The notes beneath the pieces were generated by a model. The model saw nothing but the letters and a program-made list of their open reading frames with translations, did not search any database and was not told the origin of the DNA. Made by a program: the position numbers and the translations under genes. 64,000 nt of DNA from Aquimarina longa SW024 (GTDB lineage Bacteria; Bacteroidota; Bacteroidia; Flavobacteriales; Flavobacteriaceae): assembly GCF_001401755.1 (NCBI RefSeq), contig NZ_AVQK01000010.1:62001-126000 (forward strand), given 5' to 3'. Positions 1 through 9,130 of the stretch are shown one piece after another. Each line of letters starts with the position of its first letter. Within the stretch, counting starts at the first letter, position 1.

Positions 1-519
1 ATTTATACCTCTTTTGGGCTTCCAGCCATTACTATAGCATTAGTAGAAGGAAACGCATATGGTGGAGGGTTTGAATGCGCATTAGCCCATGATTTTATTA
101 TAGCAGAGGAGAAAGTTAAATTCTGTTTACCCGAAAATAAATTTAATTTATTCCCTGGGATGGGAGCATATAGCTTGCTGTATAGAAAATTAAATACTGC
201 AGATGCTGATATAATCCTAAAAAGAGGAAAGACATATACAGCAAGATATTTAGAATCATTAGGGTTAGTAGAAAAATTATCAAAAAAATACATGGAGGTT
301 ATATCGTTATATGATTTTGTTTCAAAAATTATAGAGCAATTTAATTTTGAATATCACCATATACAATGCAAAAAAATTGTTTTTCCATTAGCTAAAAAAG
401 AACTTCTGGAAGTTACAGATTTATGGGTAGAAGCATGTATGAAAACAGATGTATTTGATCTTCGAAAAATGGAAATTCTTGTAAATGCTCAAACCAGAAA
501 AGCAAAACTAGAATTATAG
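1..519 (+). CDS. rpfF: RpfF-like DSF synthase, crotonase superfamily (5' end outside window)
   Basis: The gene is open from base 1 in frame 1, so its N-terminus lies outside the window. The visible 172 residues are a crotonase (enoyl-CoA hydratase/isomerase) C-terminal half. They contain GGGFE (Glu at bases 73-75), LPE (Glu at 133-135) and the block FPGMGAYS, followed by a C-terminal helix with WVEACM and LVNAQTRKAK. This combination is what I know from RpfF, the synthase of diffusible signal factor (cis-2-unsaturated fatty acids), whose two catalytic glutamates sit in exactly these two motifs. RpfF acts as both acyl-ACP dehydratase and thioesterase in the cytoplasm. No rpfC/rpfG neighbours are visible, since the left flank is missing. 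A generic enoyl-CoA hydratase is the alternative, but FPGMGAYS and the tail favour RpfF. Confidence 0.8.
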   Translation: MYTSFGLPAITIALVEGNAYGGGFECALAHDFIIAEEKVKFCLPENKFNLFPGMGAYSLLYRKLNTADADIILKRGKTYTARYLESLGLVEKLSKKYMEVISLYDFVSKIIEQFNFEYHHIQCKKIVFPLAKKELLEVTDLWVEACMKTDVFDLRKMEILVNAQTRKAKLEL

Positions 520-573
520 TGAGAAAATGTTTTTTTAATCCTACAATTAATTCTTTAAAATAATTTTATTGAC

Positions 574-621
574 TTGGGTAGTATAGTATTATACATTACG
601 TATATTGATGATACTACCCAA
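574..621. terminator. Bidirectional hairpin between convergent genes
   Basis: An 11-bp perfect stem (TTGGGTAGTAT at 574-584 with its complement at 611-621) encloses a 26-nt loop. It lies between the converging rpfF-like and flavodoxin genes, where a shared terminator is expected. The T-tracts are weak. Confidence 0.55.
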
Positions 622-643
622 CTTTTAGAAACTATATAAAATA

Positions 644-1189
644 TTATGCAGTAATATATTCTTCTGTTATAAAGGGTTTTAACTCTACCCGTATCTGATC
701 AATCCATTTTTCTAAACGTTCATCACTTAATTGAGATTCATTATCATGATCTATGGCAAGTCCATAAAAATGATCATCTTTTTCTTCTATTAAGGCTACA
801 GAATCGGTAAATCGATACCCTTCTATAGGCCAATGACCAATAATTTTACCTCCATTTTCTATAACAATTTTAGCCAGTATGCCAATACCATCTACAAAAT
901 ATTCTCCATAACCTATTTGGTCTCCTAATCCATAAATAGCAACCACTTTTCCTGTAAAATCAATTTCTGTAAAGTCATCATAGAAAGCCTCCCAGTCACT
1001 TTGTAAATCTCCATCATACCATGTTGATAGTCCAAAAATGAAAATATTAAATTCTTCAAAATCTTCTTTAGATACATCTCCTATTTCTCTCACATCTAAT
1101 TTATCAGCACCCCAAAGAGATACAAAATCTTTAGTGATGTCATCAGTACATCCTGTATCTGACCCGTAGAATAAACCAATTTTTTTCAT
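644..1189 (-). CDS. fldA: Flavodoxin (long-chain FldA type)
   Basis: A 181-residue flavodoxin, a small cytoplasmic FMN electron carrier that replaces ferredoxin when iron is short. The N-terminal beta strand KIGLFYGS runs into the phosphate-binding loop SDTGCTDDIT. The FMN-flanking loops are STWYDGDLQSDW (aromatic W/Y near the isoalloxazine) and GLGDQIGYGEYF. Length and the insertion after GYGEYF fit the long-chain FldA class. I start at MKKIGLF (1189) because the family begins there; an in-frame ATG three codons upstream (1198) is possible and neither has a clear Shine-Dalgarno. The neighbouring TonB receptor and AraC regulator support an iron-limitation context. Confidence 0.88.
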   Translation of the reverse strand: MKKIGLFYGSDTGCTDDITKDFVSLWGADKLDVREIGDVSKEDFEEFNIFIFGLSTWYDGDLQSDWEAFYDDFTEIDFTGKVVAIYGLGDQIGYGEYFVDGIGILAKIVIENGGKIIGHWPIEGYRFTDSVALIEEKDDHFYGLAIDHDNESQLSDERLEKWIDQIRVELKPFITEEYITA

Positions 1190-1285
1190 AATAATCATAA
1201 TTTAATAATAGTACAAAAATATATTATTTTTAATTATTCTAAATAAAAATAATGTAATAAATTTGAATACTTAAAATTTAAAGAC

Positions 1286-1645
1286 ATGTATATTTTAGAC
1301 CCATTATATTATAATAGCACAGGAGCAGCTTACACTATAAAGAATTCTCAAAAACAAGATAAACCAGAACCCAAAATACAATTACAGATAGGAGATATAG
1401 CTATTTTGATGGATACTAAAGAATTACAATCGCTCTTGCTTGTTATTCGGTCAGCTAGAAAAGGGTGCCAATGCGATCAATGTAATAAACAAGGGACTTA
1501 CAAAACAATAAAGTGTAATACTCCTCAAGCAGAAATTAATTTTAAGTTAACTCCAGAGATTTTAGATGGATTAGAAGAATTAGTATTAGGAGTTTTATTT
1601 CAGGAAGAGTATAATACTATTCTAGAAGATAATCAGATACATTAA
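1286..1645 (+). CDS. Conserved-looking hypothetical protein with CxCxxC motif
   Basis: A 119-residue soluble protein I do not recognise. The first part is polar. The middle (about residues 35-60) alternates as beta strand/helix with a run of leucines. A CQCDQC motif near residue 67 with a further Cys near residue 82 could bind a metal or an Fe-S cluster. It is divergent from the flavodoxin gene (96 bp apart) and convergent with the AraC regulator (37-bp gap), so it sits in the middle of an apparently iron-related group. No signal peptide. The ATG is the first in the frame and the reading frame is intact, which supports a real gene; function unknown. Confidence 0.6.
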   Translation: MYILDPLYYNSTGAAYTIKNSQKQDKPEPKIQLQIGDIAILMDTKELQSLLLVIRSARKGCQCDQCNKQGTYKTIKCNTPQAEINFKLTPEILDGLEELVLGVLFQEEYNTILEDNQIH

Positions 1646-1682
1646 GTTTATGTATTGCATCAGTTGGATCAAGCAGAGCATG

Positions 1683-2696
1683 CTATTTTATCGATTCTAA
1701 ATCTTTTTGTCTATAGTTTTTAGGAGTAATACCTTCTATTTTCTTAAAAGCAGCTGTAAAATGAGTAGAATTTTTATATCCAACTAATTCTGAAATCTCA
1801 TAAATAGGTTTTTTACTATGTTTTAGCAATTTTTTTGCTTTAGTCATTCTTAGATTGAGTGCATATTCAAAGATTGTAGTGTTAAAAACTCGTTTAAATT
1901 CTTTTTTAAGCATAAAATCATTAAGCCCTACCATACGCGCTAATTCATTAAGAGAGTATTGTATGGTTAGATCTGAACTGATAATAAATTGAACTTCATA
2001 TAATTTTTTGATAAGATTATCAGGAGTAGAGGTATCTGTTTTAGAATTATTTTTTATATCCAATTGTAGTGATAATAATTCTAATACTTTTGATTCTAAG
2101 AATAGACGTTTTAACAATCCTTGGCGAGTATCAGTTAGTAATTCTGCCAATATTTCCTGAGTTTTGTTGCATAAAGGTTTAGTAAAATTTTTTTCAAGAT
2201 TTTCTAAAGCATATTTTTCTTGAATACCGGATTCTATATCAAGCCTGTGTTTTTTGATAAAATCAGGATCCATCCTAATTTTAATTTCTTTTAAGTGTTT
2301 ATTTTTATGATACTGTATAGTTCCAGAAATTTTGGATATGTATACAAGATAGCTTTCCTGACTTTCATAAATGAGGTCATTAGATTTTCCATCAATTTTA
2401 ATGATTTGTTCTCCATCAATTAAGAAAGAGAGTTCCAGAACATTGATAGTATAACTACCATAAATGCTAAGATCCTTTTTTAGCGAAACATCAAAAAAAC
2501 CTACCTGTAGTCCATCAAAACTAGTATATTCAAAATATCCATTACCATGTTCTGGTAGAAATTGAAATTTTTTAGTAAGTATTCCACAGTGTTCCTGTGT
2601 AGTAATTGGCGCAGTAATAGTATGTAAGGTAGGTTTGTTTTGTAAATCTACTTTTATTGTTTTTGAGAATTTTTTATTGCGTCTTTTTTTATCCAT
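1683..2696 (-). CDS. AraC-family transcriptional regulator
   Basis: A 337-residue AraC/XylS-type regulator. The C-terminal ~100 residues hold two helix-turn-helix motifs: SLNELARMVGLNDFMLKKEF and ISELVGYKNSTHFTAAFKK, followed by the family signature GITPKNYR. The N-terminal ~220 residues form a beta-rich sensing domain without recognisable catalytic residues. It resembles the PchR-like group of Bacteroidota that sits beside siderophore receptors. It is divergent from the TonB receptor at 2805 with a 108-bp shared promoter region, so it probably controls that receptor operon and perhaps flavodoxin. The ligand, possibly an iron-siderophore, is inferred. Confidence 0.85.
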   Translation of the reverse strand: MDKKRRNKKFSKTIKVDLQNKPTLHTITAPITTQEHCGILTKKFQFLPEHGNGYFEYTSFDGLQVGFFDVSLKKDLSIYGSYTINVLELSFLIDGEQIIKIDGKSNDLIYESQESYLVYISKISGTIQYHKNKHLKEIKIRMDPDFIKKHRLDIESGIQEKYALENLEKNFTKPLCNKTQEILAELLTDTRQGLLKRLFLESKVLELLSLQLDIKNNSKTDTSTPDNLIKKLYEVQFIISSDLTIQYSLNELARMVGLNDFMLKKEFKRVFNTTIFEYALNLRMTKAKKLLKHSKKPIYEISELVGYKNSTHFTAAFKKIEGITPKNYRQKDLESIK

Positions 2697-2804
2697 AATG
2701 CGTCATTTTTCTCTTTCCTTAGATAGTAATTTTGCAATTAAATTTATTTAGATCAAATATAAATAATAATATATGTCTAACTAAATTGTTTAACAAAAAT
2801 TGTA
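2697..2804. promoter_or_regulatory. Divergent promoter region, AraC regulator / TonB receptor
   Basis: This 108-bp A+T-rich spacer must hold both divergent promoters. The only symmetric element I see is TATTT-AGATC-AAATA at 2745-2759, a plausible but unproven operator. Confidence 0.35.
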
Positions 2805-5186
2805 ATGTCAGTGTATATTTTTAGAAAAAATAGTTTTTTGTTTTTTCTGTTTATTGGAATGTTAGTTTGTAATGCTCAGTATAGCATAACAGGAGTAGTT
2901 TTAGATCAAAACTCTAATCCAATTACAGAAGCTTCTATACAGGTGCTAGAATTAAAAAACAAAGGGACAGTAAGTGATTTTGATGGGAAATTCAAAATAG
3001 AAACCCCTTCTGGAGTTTATACTTTAAAAACTAGCTTTATAGGTTTTAAGGATCATATAAAAAAAATAGAAGTAGATGATTCAAAAACTACATTTATAAC
3101 TATTGTATTACAAGAAGATATTAAACAATTAAGTGATGTTATTGTAAAAGGAAAATCTAAAGCCCAAAAAACAAGAGAAAAAGCCTTTGAAGTAGAGGTT
3201 ATAGAAACTAAAGAGCTTAAAAATGTAAGCGCTGATATCAATGCTATATTAACAACAATTCCTGGAGTAAACATACGACAGAAAGGAGGATTGGGATCTG
3301 ATTTTGAGTTTTCTATGAATGGTTTGTCAGGGAAACAGATAAAATTTTTTATGGATGGTATTCCTTTAGAGAATTTTGGGAGTTCGTTGTCTCTTAATAA
3401 CTTTCCTGCCACCTTAATAGATCGAGTAGAAGTTTTTAAAGGTGTTGTGCCGATTTATCTAGGAGCCGATGCTCTAGGAGGTGCTGTAAATATTATAACG
3501 AATCAGCGCAGAAATGATTTCTTAGATATATCCTATGATGTAGGATCTTTTAATACACATCGGGCTACAGTAAATGGACAATATTATAGCAAAAAAGGAT
3601 TTACAGTACAACTATCATCATTTTATAATTATTCTGATAATGATTATGAAATTGATGATATCGAAGTACGAGATGCATTAGGTAACGATACTGGGGTTAG
3701 ACTTAATAATGTAAGACGATTTCATGATGCATATAATTCTCAGATGATTACTGTAAAAGCAGGAGTAGTAGATCAGTCTTTTGCTGATCGATTATTGGTA
3801 GGAATTACTACCTCTGCGAATAAAAATGAGATACAGCATCCTATAGATCCACAAAATCCTTTTGGAGAAGTGTTTACTAAAAATGATGTGATTAATGCAT
3901 CAATCATTTTTGAAAAAGCAAATATGCTCAAAGAACGATTAAAAGTAAAACTCTATGCTTCCATAGGTCAGAATAATGATAAAGTAGTAGATACTTCTGC
4001 ACGAAAATATGATTGGTTTGGAGGTTTTGAAGAGAGAGTGGATCAAAGTTTAGGAGAATTTGAATTTAATAAAAGCCTATTTGAATTTAAAGATGATACA
4101 CATATCATTAATGCTTTTGTGAACTATAAACTTAGCGATTATAGTACACTTAATTTTAATTACACTAAAAATTATATTAAAAGAACAGGTAAAGATCCTG
4201 CAAAAAAAATTAGAGTAGCTTTTCAGGATCCTCATATTTTAGATAAAAACATACTTGGGTTATCATATGATATGAGTTTATTAGATACAAAGTGGAATAC
4301 TACACTATTTGTTAAGGGATTTTATCTAAACTCAGAAGCGATTATCGAAGATGAGTTTGTTAACGAAGAAACAGAACGTTTTACAAAAACGAATAACACA
4401 TTAGAAGAGTTAGGATATGGATTTGCATCAACGTATAAATTCTCTGACTATTTTCAGATAAAAGGATCGTTTGAGAGGACATTTAGAATCCCTGAAGGAT
4501 ATGAAGTATTTGGGGATGGACTGTTATTAAAATCAAATCCAGAACTATCACCAGAGAAGAGCTATAATGCTAATCTTGGATTTCTCCTAAAAGCCACTAT
4601 TCATAAATTTAAACTGAGTTTTGATTCGAATATTTTTCTTAGAGAATCAGAAAACTTTATAGCTATTAAGTCACAAGGGATTTTTTCTAGGTTTTTTAAT
4701 ACTGCAGATGCCAGAAGTACTGGAGCAGAAGGAGAAATCAAAGCTATATATAATGATGCCTTGTTTGTAAGCCTAAATGCAACGTATCAAAATATTATAG
4801 ACCGCGGTGTTGGAAAAAGTACAGGATCAAACTCTTTACAAAATCAAAGAATTGCAAACATCCCATATTTATTTGGTAATGCTAGTATTGGATATAATTT
4901 AAAAGATTTATTTTCTATAGAAGATCAGCTATCAATATCTTGGAGTTCTTATTATGTACATGAATACCCTTTAGACTCCTATGTAGAGGGAAATCCAGAG
5001 GATAGATTTAAAATATTAGAGCAATTTTCACATAATGCTCAGTTAGGATATTCTTTTAAGAAAGGAACCTATAATATATCCTTACAAGCTAGAAATATAT
5101 TGGATGCTAAAGTGTATGATAATTTTGATATACAACAACCAGGTAGAGCTTTCTATGTAAAATTAAGATACTATTTAACAAATTAA
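2805..5186 (+). CDS. TonB-dependent receptor, probably siderophore (XusA-like)
   Basis: A 793-residue outer-membrane receptor. An N-terminal signal peptide (to about residue 25, ...VCNAQ) is followed by a carboxypeptidase-regulatory-like domain (ITGVVLDQNSNPITEAS, residues ~28-110). Then come a TonB plug domain (about 120-235, with IPGVNIRQKG and RVEVFKGVVPIYLGADALGGAVNI) and a 22-strand barrel ending in an aromatic-rich terminal strand (FYVKLRYYL). Size and layout match siderophore or metal receptors rather than ~1000-residue SusC proteins. The next gene, 31 bp downstream, encodes a DUF4374 lipoprotein, the same pairing as the Bacteroides XusA/XusB xenosiderophore system. With the AraC regulator and flavodoxin nearby, iron import is the best guess; the substrate cannot be read from the sequence. 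Confidence 0.85.
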   Translation: MSVYIFRKNSFLFFLFIGMLVCNAQYSITGVVLDQNSNPITEASIQVLELKNKGTVSDFDGKFKIETPSGVYTLKTSFIGFKDHIKKIEVDDSKTTFITIVLQEDIKQLSDVIVKGKSKAQKTREKAFEVEVIETKELKNVSADINAILTTIPGVNIRQKGGLGSDFEFSMNGLSGKQIKFFMDGIPLENFGSSLSLNNFPATLIDRVEVFKGVVPIYLGADALGGAVNIITNQRRNDFLDISYDVGSFNTHRATVNGQYYSKKGFTVQLSSFYNYSDNDYEIDDIEVRDALGNDTGVRLNNVRRFHDAYNSQMITVKAGVVDQSFADRLLVGITTSANKNEIQHPIDPQNPFGEVFTKNDVINASIIFEKANMLKERLKVKLYASIGQNNDKVVDTSARKYDWFGGFEERVDQSLGEFEFNKSLFEFKDDTHIINAFVNYKLSDYSTLNFNYTKNYIKRTGKDPAKKIRVAFQDPHILDKNILGLSYDMSLLDTKWNTTLFVKGFYLNSEAIIEDEFVNEETERFTKTNNTLEELGYGFASTYKFSDYFQIKGSFERTFRIPEGYEVFGDGLLLKSNPELSPEKSYNANLGFLLKATIHKFKLSFDSNIFLRESENFIAIKSQGIFSRFFNTADARSTGAEGEIKAIYNDALFVSLNATYQNIIDRGVGKSTGSNSLQNQRIANIPYLFGNASIGYNLKDLFSIEDQLSISWSSYYVHEYPLDSYVEGNPEDRFKILEQFSHNAQLGYSFKKGTYNISLQARNILDAKVYDNFDIQQPGRAFYVKLRYYLTN

Positions 5187-5217
5187 CAAGAACACTAATT
5201 ATAAAATCACAGTCATA

Positions 5218-6564
5218 ATGAAAATCATAAATACAATTAAATACCTACTCTTTTGTAGTATAATTACTATAGGTACTATTTCCTGTAGTAGCGACGATAA
5301 TGAAGCAATAACTCCTTCAAAACCAAAACCAGAACCAGAATCAAAATCTATTTCTAAATATGTAGTAGGTTTTCAGGCAACTCCTGTAGGTCAGGCAGCC
5401 GCGGTAGATTATATTTTAGAATTACCATCACTAGAGTCTCTTACTACTGGTGAAATATCGGTAAAAGGACAAGGAATCCCTCTAAAAGGATGGAGATTTT
5501 TTCATAGTGTAAAAAACACCGTTTTTACTGCGGGATATTCTAAAGATGATAAATGCATAGCATATCAGTTAGATGAGAAAGGGAAATTAAAAGAAAAAGC
5601 AAACTTTTCCTTTGCATCCACTTTAGATAATTATGCTGCGATTGATGACAAAACATTACTTGCAGTAGAATTAAGTGCTGCATTAGCAGACCCTAAAGCT
5701 ACTTCAGTACCAGATAGAAGTTTTTATGTTGTAGATGCAGAAACAGGAGCAGTAAAAAAAATAGAGACACATCCTATAGATAGTAGTATGGGAGATGGAA
5801 CTAAAACTAATCCTGCTTACATCCCTTGGGTAACAGGAATGGTACTAAGAGATGGAAAACTTTTTATTTCTTATCACAAACTTTTTCCTGATGGAAAATA
5901 TGTTCCTGTTGGAGTAAATAAAGCATATGTAGCAGTTCTTAAATATCCAGAATTTAAATTAGAAAAATTAATTGAAGATGACAGAACTAGTAGTATAGGT
6001 ATCAATGGGCATAGTACAGGTATTGAAAAAACTGAAAATGGTGATATATATTCTTTCTCCTCATCATCTAATACAGCTGCTGTTACTGGTGCTACAAAAC
6101 CTTCAGGGATTTTGAGAATTAAAAATGGATCCTCAGAATTTGATAAAGACTATTTTTTTGATGTAGAAAAAGCAGCAAACGGAGGAAAACTATTTTGGAT
6201 GGATTATGTAGGAAATGGTAAGGCTGTTGGTAGAATTGTTTTAGATGATACTCTAGGAGCATGGGGAGTATTTAAAGAACAAGGAAGCTTCTTTAAATTA
6301 GTAATTCTTGATTTGGTTAACAAAACGATAACTGATGTACAAGGAGTACCAGCTCATGCGAACAGATACACTTCACCTATGTTTGTAGAAGGAGGAAAAG
6401 CATATTTAAGTAGTCGTGTAGGAGAAGCTATAGGCAAGAATGGCGAAAATGCAGATACAGGAGAAACACATGTATATATTGTAGATCCAGAGACTGCTAA
6501 AGCAACTAAAGGTGCAAAAGTACAAGGATTGGCTCTTAAAGGGATTTTTAAAATAACTAACTAG
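5218..6564 (+). CDS. DUF4374 surface lipoprotein (XusB-like)
   Basis: A 448-residue lipoprotein. The signal ends in TISC, a lipobox with Cys at residue 23, followed by an acidic/serine patch (SSDDN) and a Pro/Lys/Glu spacer typical of surface-exposed Bacteroidota lipoproteins. The rest is a repeated beta-strand pattern (VVDAETGAVKKIE, DGKLFISYHK, SGILRIKNGS, HVYIVDPETAKATK) that looks like a beta-propeller and fits the DUF4374 family. XusB, a surface siderophore-capturing lipoprotein, is to my memory a member. It is probably co-transcribed with the upstream TonB receptor, and the transcript ends at the hairpin 18 bp downstream. The siderophore role is inference. Confidence 0.75.
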   Translation: MKIINTIKYLLFCSIITIGTISCSSDDNEAITPSKPKPEPESKSISKYVVGFQATPVGQAAAVDYILELPSLESLTTGEISVKGQGIPLKGWRFFHSVKNTVFTAGYSKDDKCIAYQLDEKGKLKEKANFSFASTLDNYAAIDDKTLLAVELSAALADPKATSVPDRSFYVVDAETGAVKKIETHPIDSSMGDGTKTNPAYIPWVTGMVLRDGKLFISYHKLFPDGKYVPVGVNKAYVAVLKYPEFKLEKLIEDDRTSSIGINGHSTGIEKTENGDIYSFSSSSNTAAVTGATKPSGILRIKNGSSEFDKDYFFDVEKAANGGKLFWMDYVGNGKAVGRIVLDDTLGAWGVFKEQGSFFKLVILDLVNKTITDVQGVPAHANRYTSPMFVEGGKAYLSSRVGEAIGKNGENADTGETHVYIVDPETAKATKGAKVQGLALKGIFKITN

Positions 6565-6581
6565 TCTATTTATTTTTAATA

Positions 6582-6621
6582 AAAAACACTCTCCTAACAA
6601 TTTTGTTAGAAGAGTGTTTTT
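6582..6621 (+). terminator. Rho-independent terminator of receptor/lipoprotein operon
   Basis: A stem of 11 bp (6582-6592 with 6611-6621), one C/A mismatch, then 7 bp (6594-6600 with 6603-6609) around a TT loop, ending in a T-tract. Confidence 0.85.
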
Positions 6622-6903
6622 ATAATAATAAGAAAAGAACAATCAAAATAAAAGTATTGTTTATAAGTAGACTTTTAAAAGATACAGAAGTTATTGTTTT
6701 TATAGAAGGAGGGTTGGTCAAAAAAAGTGAAGACAGATAAAGGAGGAATGATAACTTTTAAGCAACCTTTTTTTTAACTTAATATGTAATTAAAGCAGCA
6801 CACGAGAATATAAAAAACCAGAAACATATGATAATGTCCTCTATCAATTTACGTAGCATTGTGCAGTACGTGTAATTAATTGATTTTTAGTAAATAATAT
6901 AGA

Positions 6904-7560
6904 ATGATGACCGAAAAAGAATTAAAAGCACTAGCATCTCAATTAAGCTGTCCAAAAGGAGATTTTGGGCTAGAGGTTGCAGAAAAAATGAATCATACAA
7001 ATTCGGGAATGATTCTTAGTACAATTTATAATTTAGATCTTCAGAAGAATGATCAAGTATTAGAATTAGGGCATGGTAATGGTAATCATATCTCTGAAAT
7101 TCTAAAACAAGCAACAAAAATATCTTATTTTGGGTTAGAAATTTCAGAATCAATGAAAGCTGAGTCAGAGAAGAATAATACAGAATTTATCAAAAAAAAT
7201 CAATCAGAATTTACACTTTATGATGGGAATACACTTCCTTTTGTAGATGCTTTTTTTGATAAAATAATGACTGTTAATACACTTTATTTTTGGAAAAAAC
7301 CAACCTCTTTACTAAAAGAGATGTATAGGGTTTTAAAAGTAGGAGGTACATGTTCTATAACCTTTGCCAGTATGAGTTTTATGAAAACATTGCCTTTTGT
7401 AGATTCTCATTTTGAACTATATGATGCACATAAAATTAAAACTTTAGCAAGTAAAGTGCCATTTACGTCTATCGAATTGATAGATAAAAATGAACTTGTA
7501 GAGAGTAAAGCAGGAGAATATGTAAATAGAGAGTATATCATAGCTAAATTAACTAAGTAA
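6904..7560 (+). CDS. SAM-dependent class I methyltransferase
   Basis: A 218-residue cytoplasmic methyltransferase. Motif I is VLELGHGNG (residues ~56-64), the acidic loop is GLEISESM, and the post-II/III segment is LYDGNTLPFVDAFFDKIMTVNTLYFWKKP. The final MYRVLKVGG is typical of Methyltransf_11 enzymes. The substrate cannot be deduced. It reads toward the sulfur transporter pair on the opposite strand (27-bp gap) and stands alone, since 280 bp and a terminator separate it from the upstream operon. Two consecutive ATG codons open the frame; either could be used. Confidence 0.8.
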   Translation: MMTEKELKALASQLSCPKGDFGLEVAEKMNHTNSGMILSTIYNLDLQKNDQVLELGHGNGNHISEILKQATKISYFGLEISESMKAESEKNNTEFIKKNQSEFTLYDGNTLPFVDAFFDKIMTVNTLYFWKKPTSLLKEMYRVLKVGGTCSITFASMSFMKTLPFVDSHFELYDAHKIKTLASKVPFTSIELIDKNELVESKAGEYVNREYIIAKLTK

Positions 7561-7587
7561 TTTAAGATTATTTCTTCTTTAGAGCTT

Positions 7588-8001
7588 TTAATGAGGTAAT
7601 TTTTTTTGTAGTAAGCCATATATATAAGTACCTAGTATTGCTGCTATGATAACGATAACCATAGGTAAAAAACCAACTCCGATTAAAGTAAACATAGGTC
7701 CAGGGCAAGCACCTGCTAAAGCCCAACCTAACCCAAAGATAATACCACCAATCATATAACGATAAAAACTTCTATTCTTTGGAGGGAAATTAATTTTTTC
7801 GCCATAAAACGATTTAACGTTAAATCGTTTTATAAGTTGAACCATAATGATTCCTATACTAAGTGCAGAACCAATTATACCATACATATGAAATGATTGA
7901 AATTTAAACATTTCATAAATACGAAACCAAGAAGCAGCTTCTGATTTAAACATTGTAATACCAAAAAGAATGCCGATAATAAGATATATAAGTGTTCTCA
8001 T
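7588..8001 (-). CDS. YeeE/YedE family transporter half, C-terminal type (DUF6691-like)
   Basis: A 137-residue membrane protein with about four hydrophobic segments. The central motif GWALAGACPGPMFTLIG carries the Cys of the second half of YeeE/YedE (TsuA-like) sulfur-compound transporters. TsuA proteins, which take up thiosulfate, contain two such halves in one chain. Here the halves are separate genes: this one begins 1 bp after the stop codon of its partner at 8003-8560. Thiosulfate or another reduced sulfur species is the likely substrate. No rhodanese or sulfur-carrier gene is adjacent. Confidence 0.8.
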   Translation of the reverse strand: MRTLIYLIIGILFGITMFKSEAASWFRIYEMFKFQSFHMYGIIGSALSIGIIMVQLIKRFNVKSFYGEKINFPPKNRSFYRYMIGGIIFGLGWALAGACPGPMFTLIGVGFLPMVIVIIAAILGTYIYGLLQKKLPH

Positions 8002-8002
8002 A

Positions 8003-8560
8003 TTAAAATAATAAAGGAAATAAAAAATGAATCATTATAATACCACCAATAAAAAAGCCTATAACAGCAATTAGAGAAGGGACTTGTAAATTGCTTAAAC
8101 CAGATATAGCATGACCAGAAGTACAGCCACCAGCATATCTTGTCCCGAACCCAACAAGTAAACCTGATACGATTAATATGATAAGGCTTTTTACATTAGT
8201 TAATGCATTTAGATCAAATAAATTGGATGGGAGATATGCATTTCCAGCATCATTAAAACCTAAATTTTTAAGATCAGATATGGTTTCTTGACTAATAGCT
8301 ACGGTTGTATCCGTAGATAAGAAGTTTGAGGCAATAAAACCACCAATGATTGTGCCTATTACTACAATTAAGTTCCATTTTTGGGTTTGCCAATCAAATT
8401 TAAAAAAATCTACTTTTTTATCAGCACCACAGATAGTACACAGAGTTCTAAGATTCGATGACATACCAAAATTCTTACCCACCATAAGAAGTAAAAAAAG
8501 TATTAATGCAATCATTGGTCCCGATATATACCAAGGCCAAGGTTCATAAATCCAATTCAT
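8003..8560 (-). CDS. YeeE/YedE family transporter half, N-terminal type
   Basis: A 185-residue inner-membrane protein and the first gene of the pair. It has about four transmembrane segments and the signature GTRYAGGCTSGHAISGLSNL, where the Cys lines the conduction path in YeeE/TsuA structures. A CTICGADKK motif near residue 40 supplies a pair of extra cysteines at a likely cytoplasmic or interfacial loop. It is co-transcribed with the C-terminal-type half, with only 1 bp between the genes. The role is import of a reduced sulfur compound, by family. Confidence 0.82.
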   Translation of the reverse strand: MNWIYEPWPWYISGPMIALILFLLLMVGKNFGMSSNLRTLCTICGADKKVDFFKFDWQTQKWNLIVVIGTIIGGFIASNFLSTDTTVAISQETISDLKNLGFNDAGNAYLPSNLFDLNALTNVKSLIILIVSGLLVGFGTRYAGGCTSGHAISGLSNLQVPSLIAVIGFFIGGIIMIHFLFPLLF

Positions 8561-9130
8561 TTGTTTTCATTTTTTACAAAGGAATAGGAATAAAAGAAAA
8601 CAGTCAGTAACATTTGTTACCAATGGTTTTGTTTTTCTAAAAATATATTTTGTTGTAAGAAATACCTAGTGTCAGTTTATCTAAATATTTGGAAGCGAAA
8701 ATAAATGAGAAGTTTTAGAAACTATAAAATGATCTCTATCTATTACAAACATTAGCTATAGTTAACTTATATTATATCACTATATAGTTTGCAAATAAGA
8801 AAAATGACGAAATGCTACCCCTTATTTTTTAAATAGTAATTGAAATAAGACAGAAAGTCAGTAAAAAATGTATTTTTGCAATATTCTTTTTTATGGCATT
8901 AAAATTGATAATTTTTCGGAAAATATAGAGTGAATTTCATCTATTTCTGTTATATTACCTTTTAGATGCACTCAAAAATAATAAAAGAAACTATTTTTGC
9001 TGTTATCTTTCTTAAAATAAGAACGATTAAATAGGTATAGTTAATTAAAAAAAAGAGCTAGACAAGTAATTAACAATATTTATTTTTTTAATATTGATTA
9101 CGCAATTTGTAGTTTTAATAAAAAGTATAT
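8561..9130. other. Intergenic region, 570 bp
   Basis: No convincing gene was seen. GTAACA-TT-TGTTAC at 8607-8620 is an inverted repeat 47 bp before the start of the transporter pair (minus strand) and could be its operator. The rest is A+T-rich and must contain the promoter of the small gene at 9131. Confidence 0.4.
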
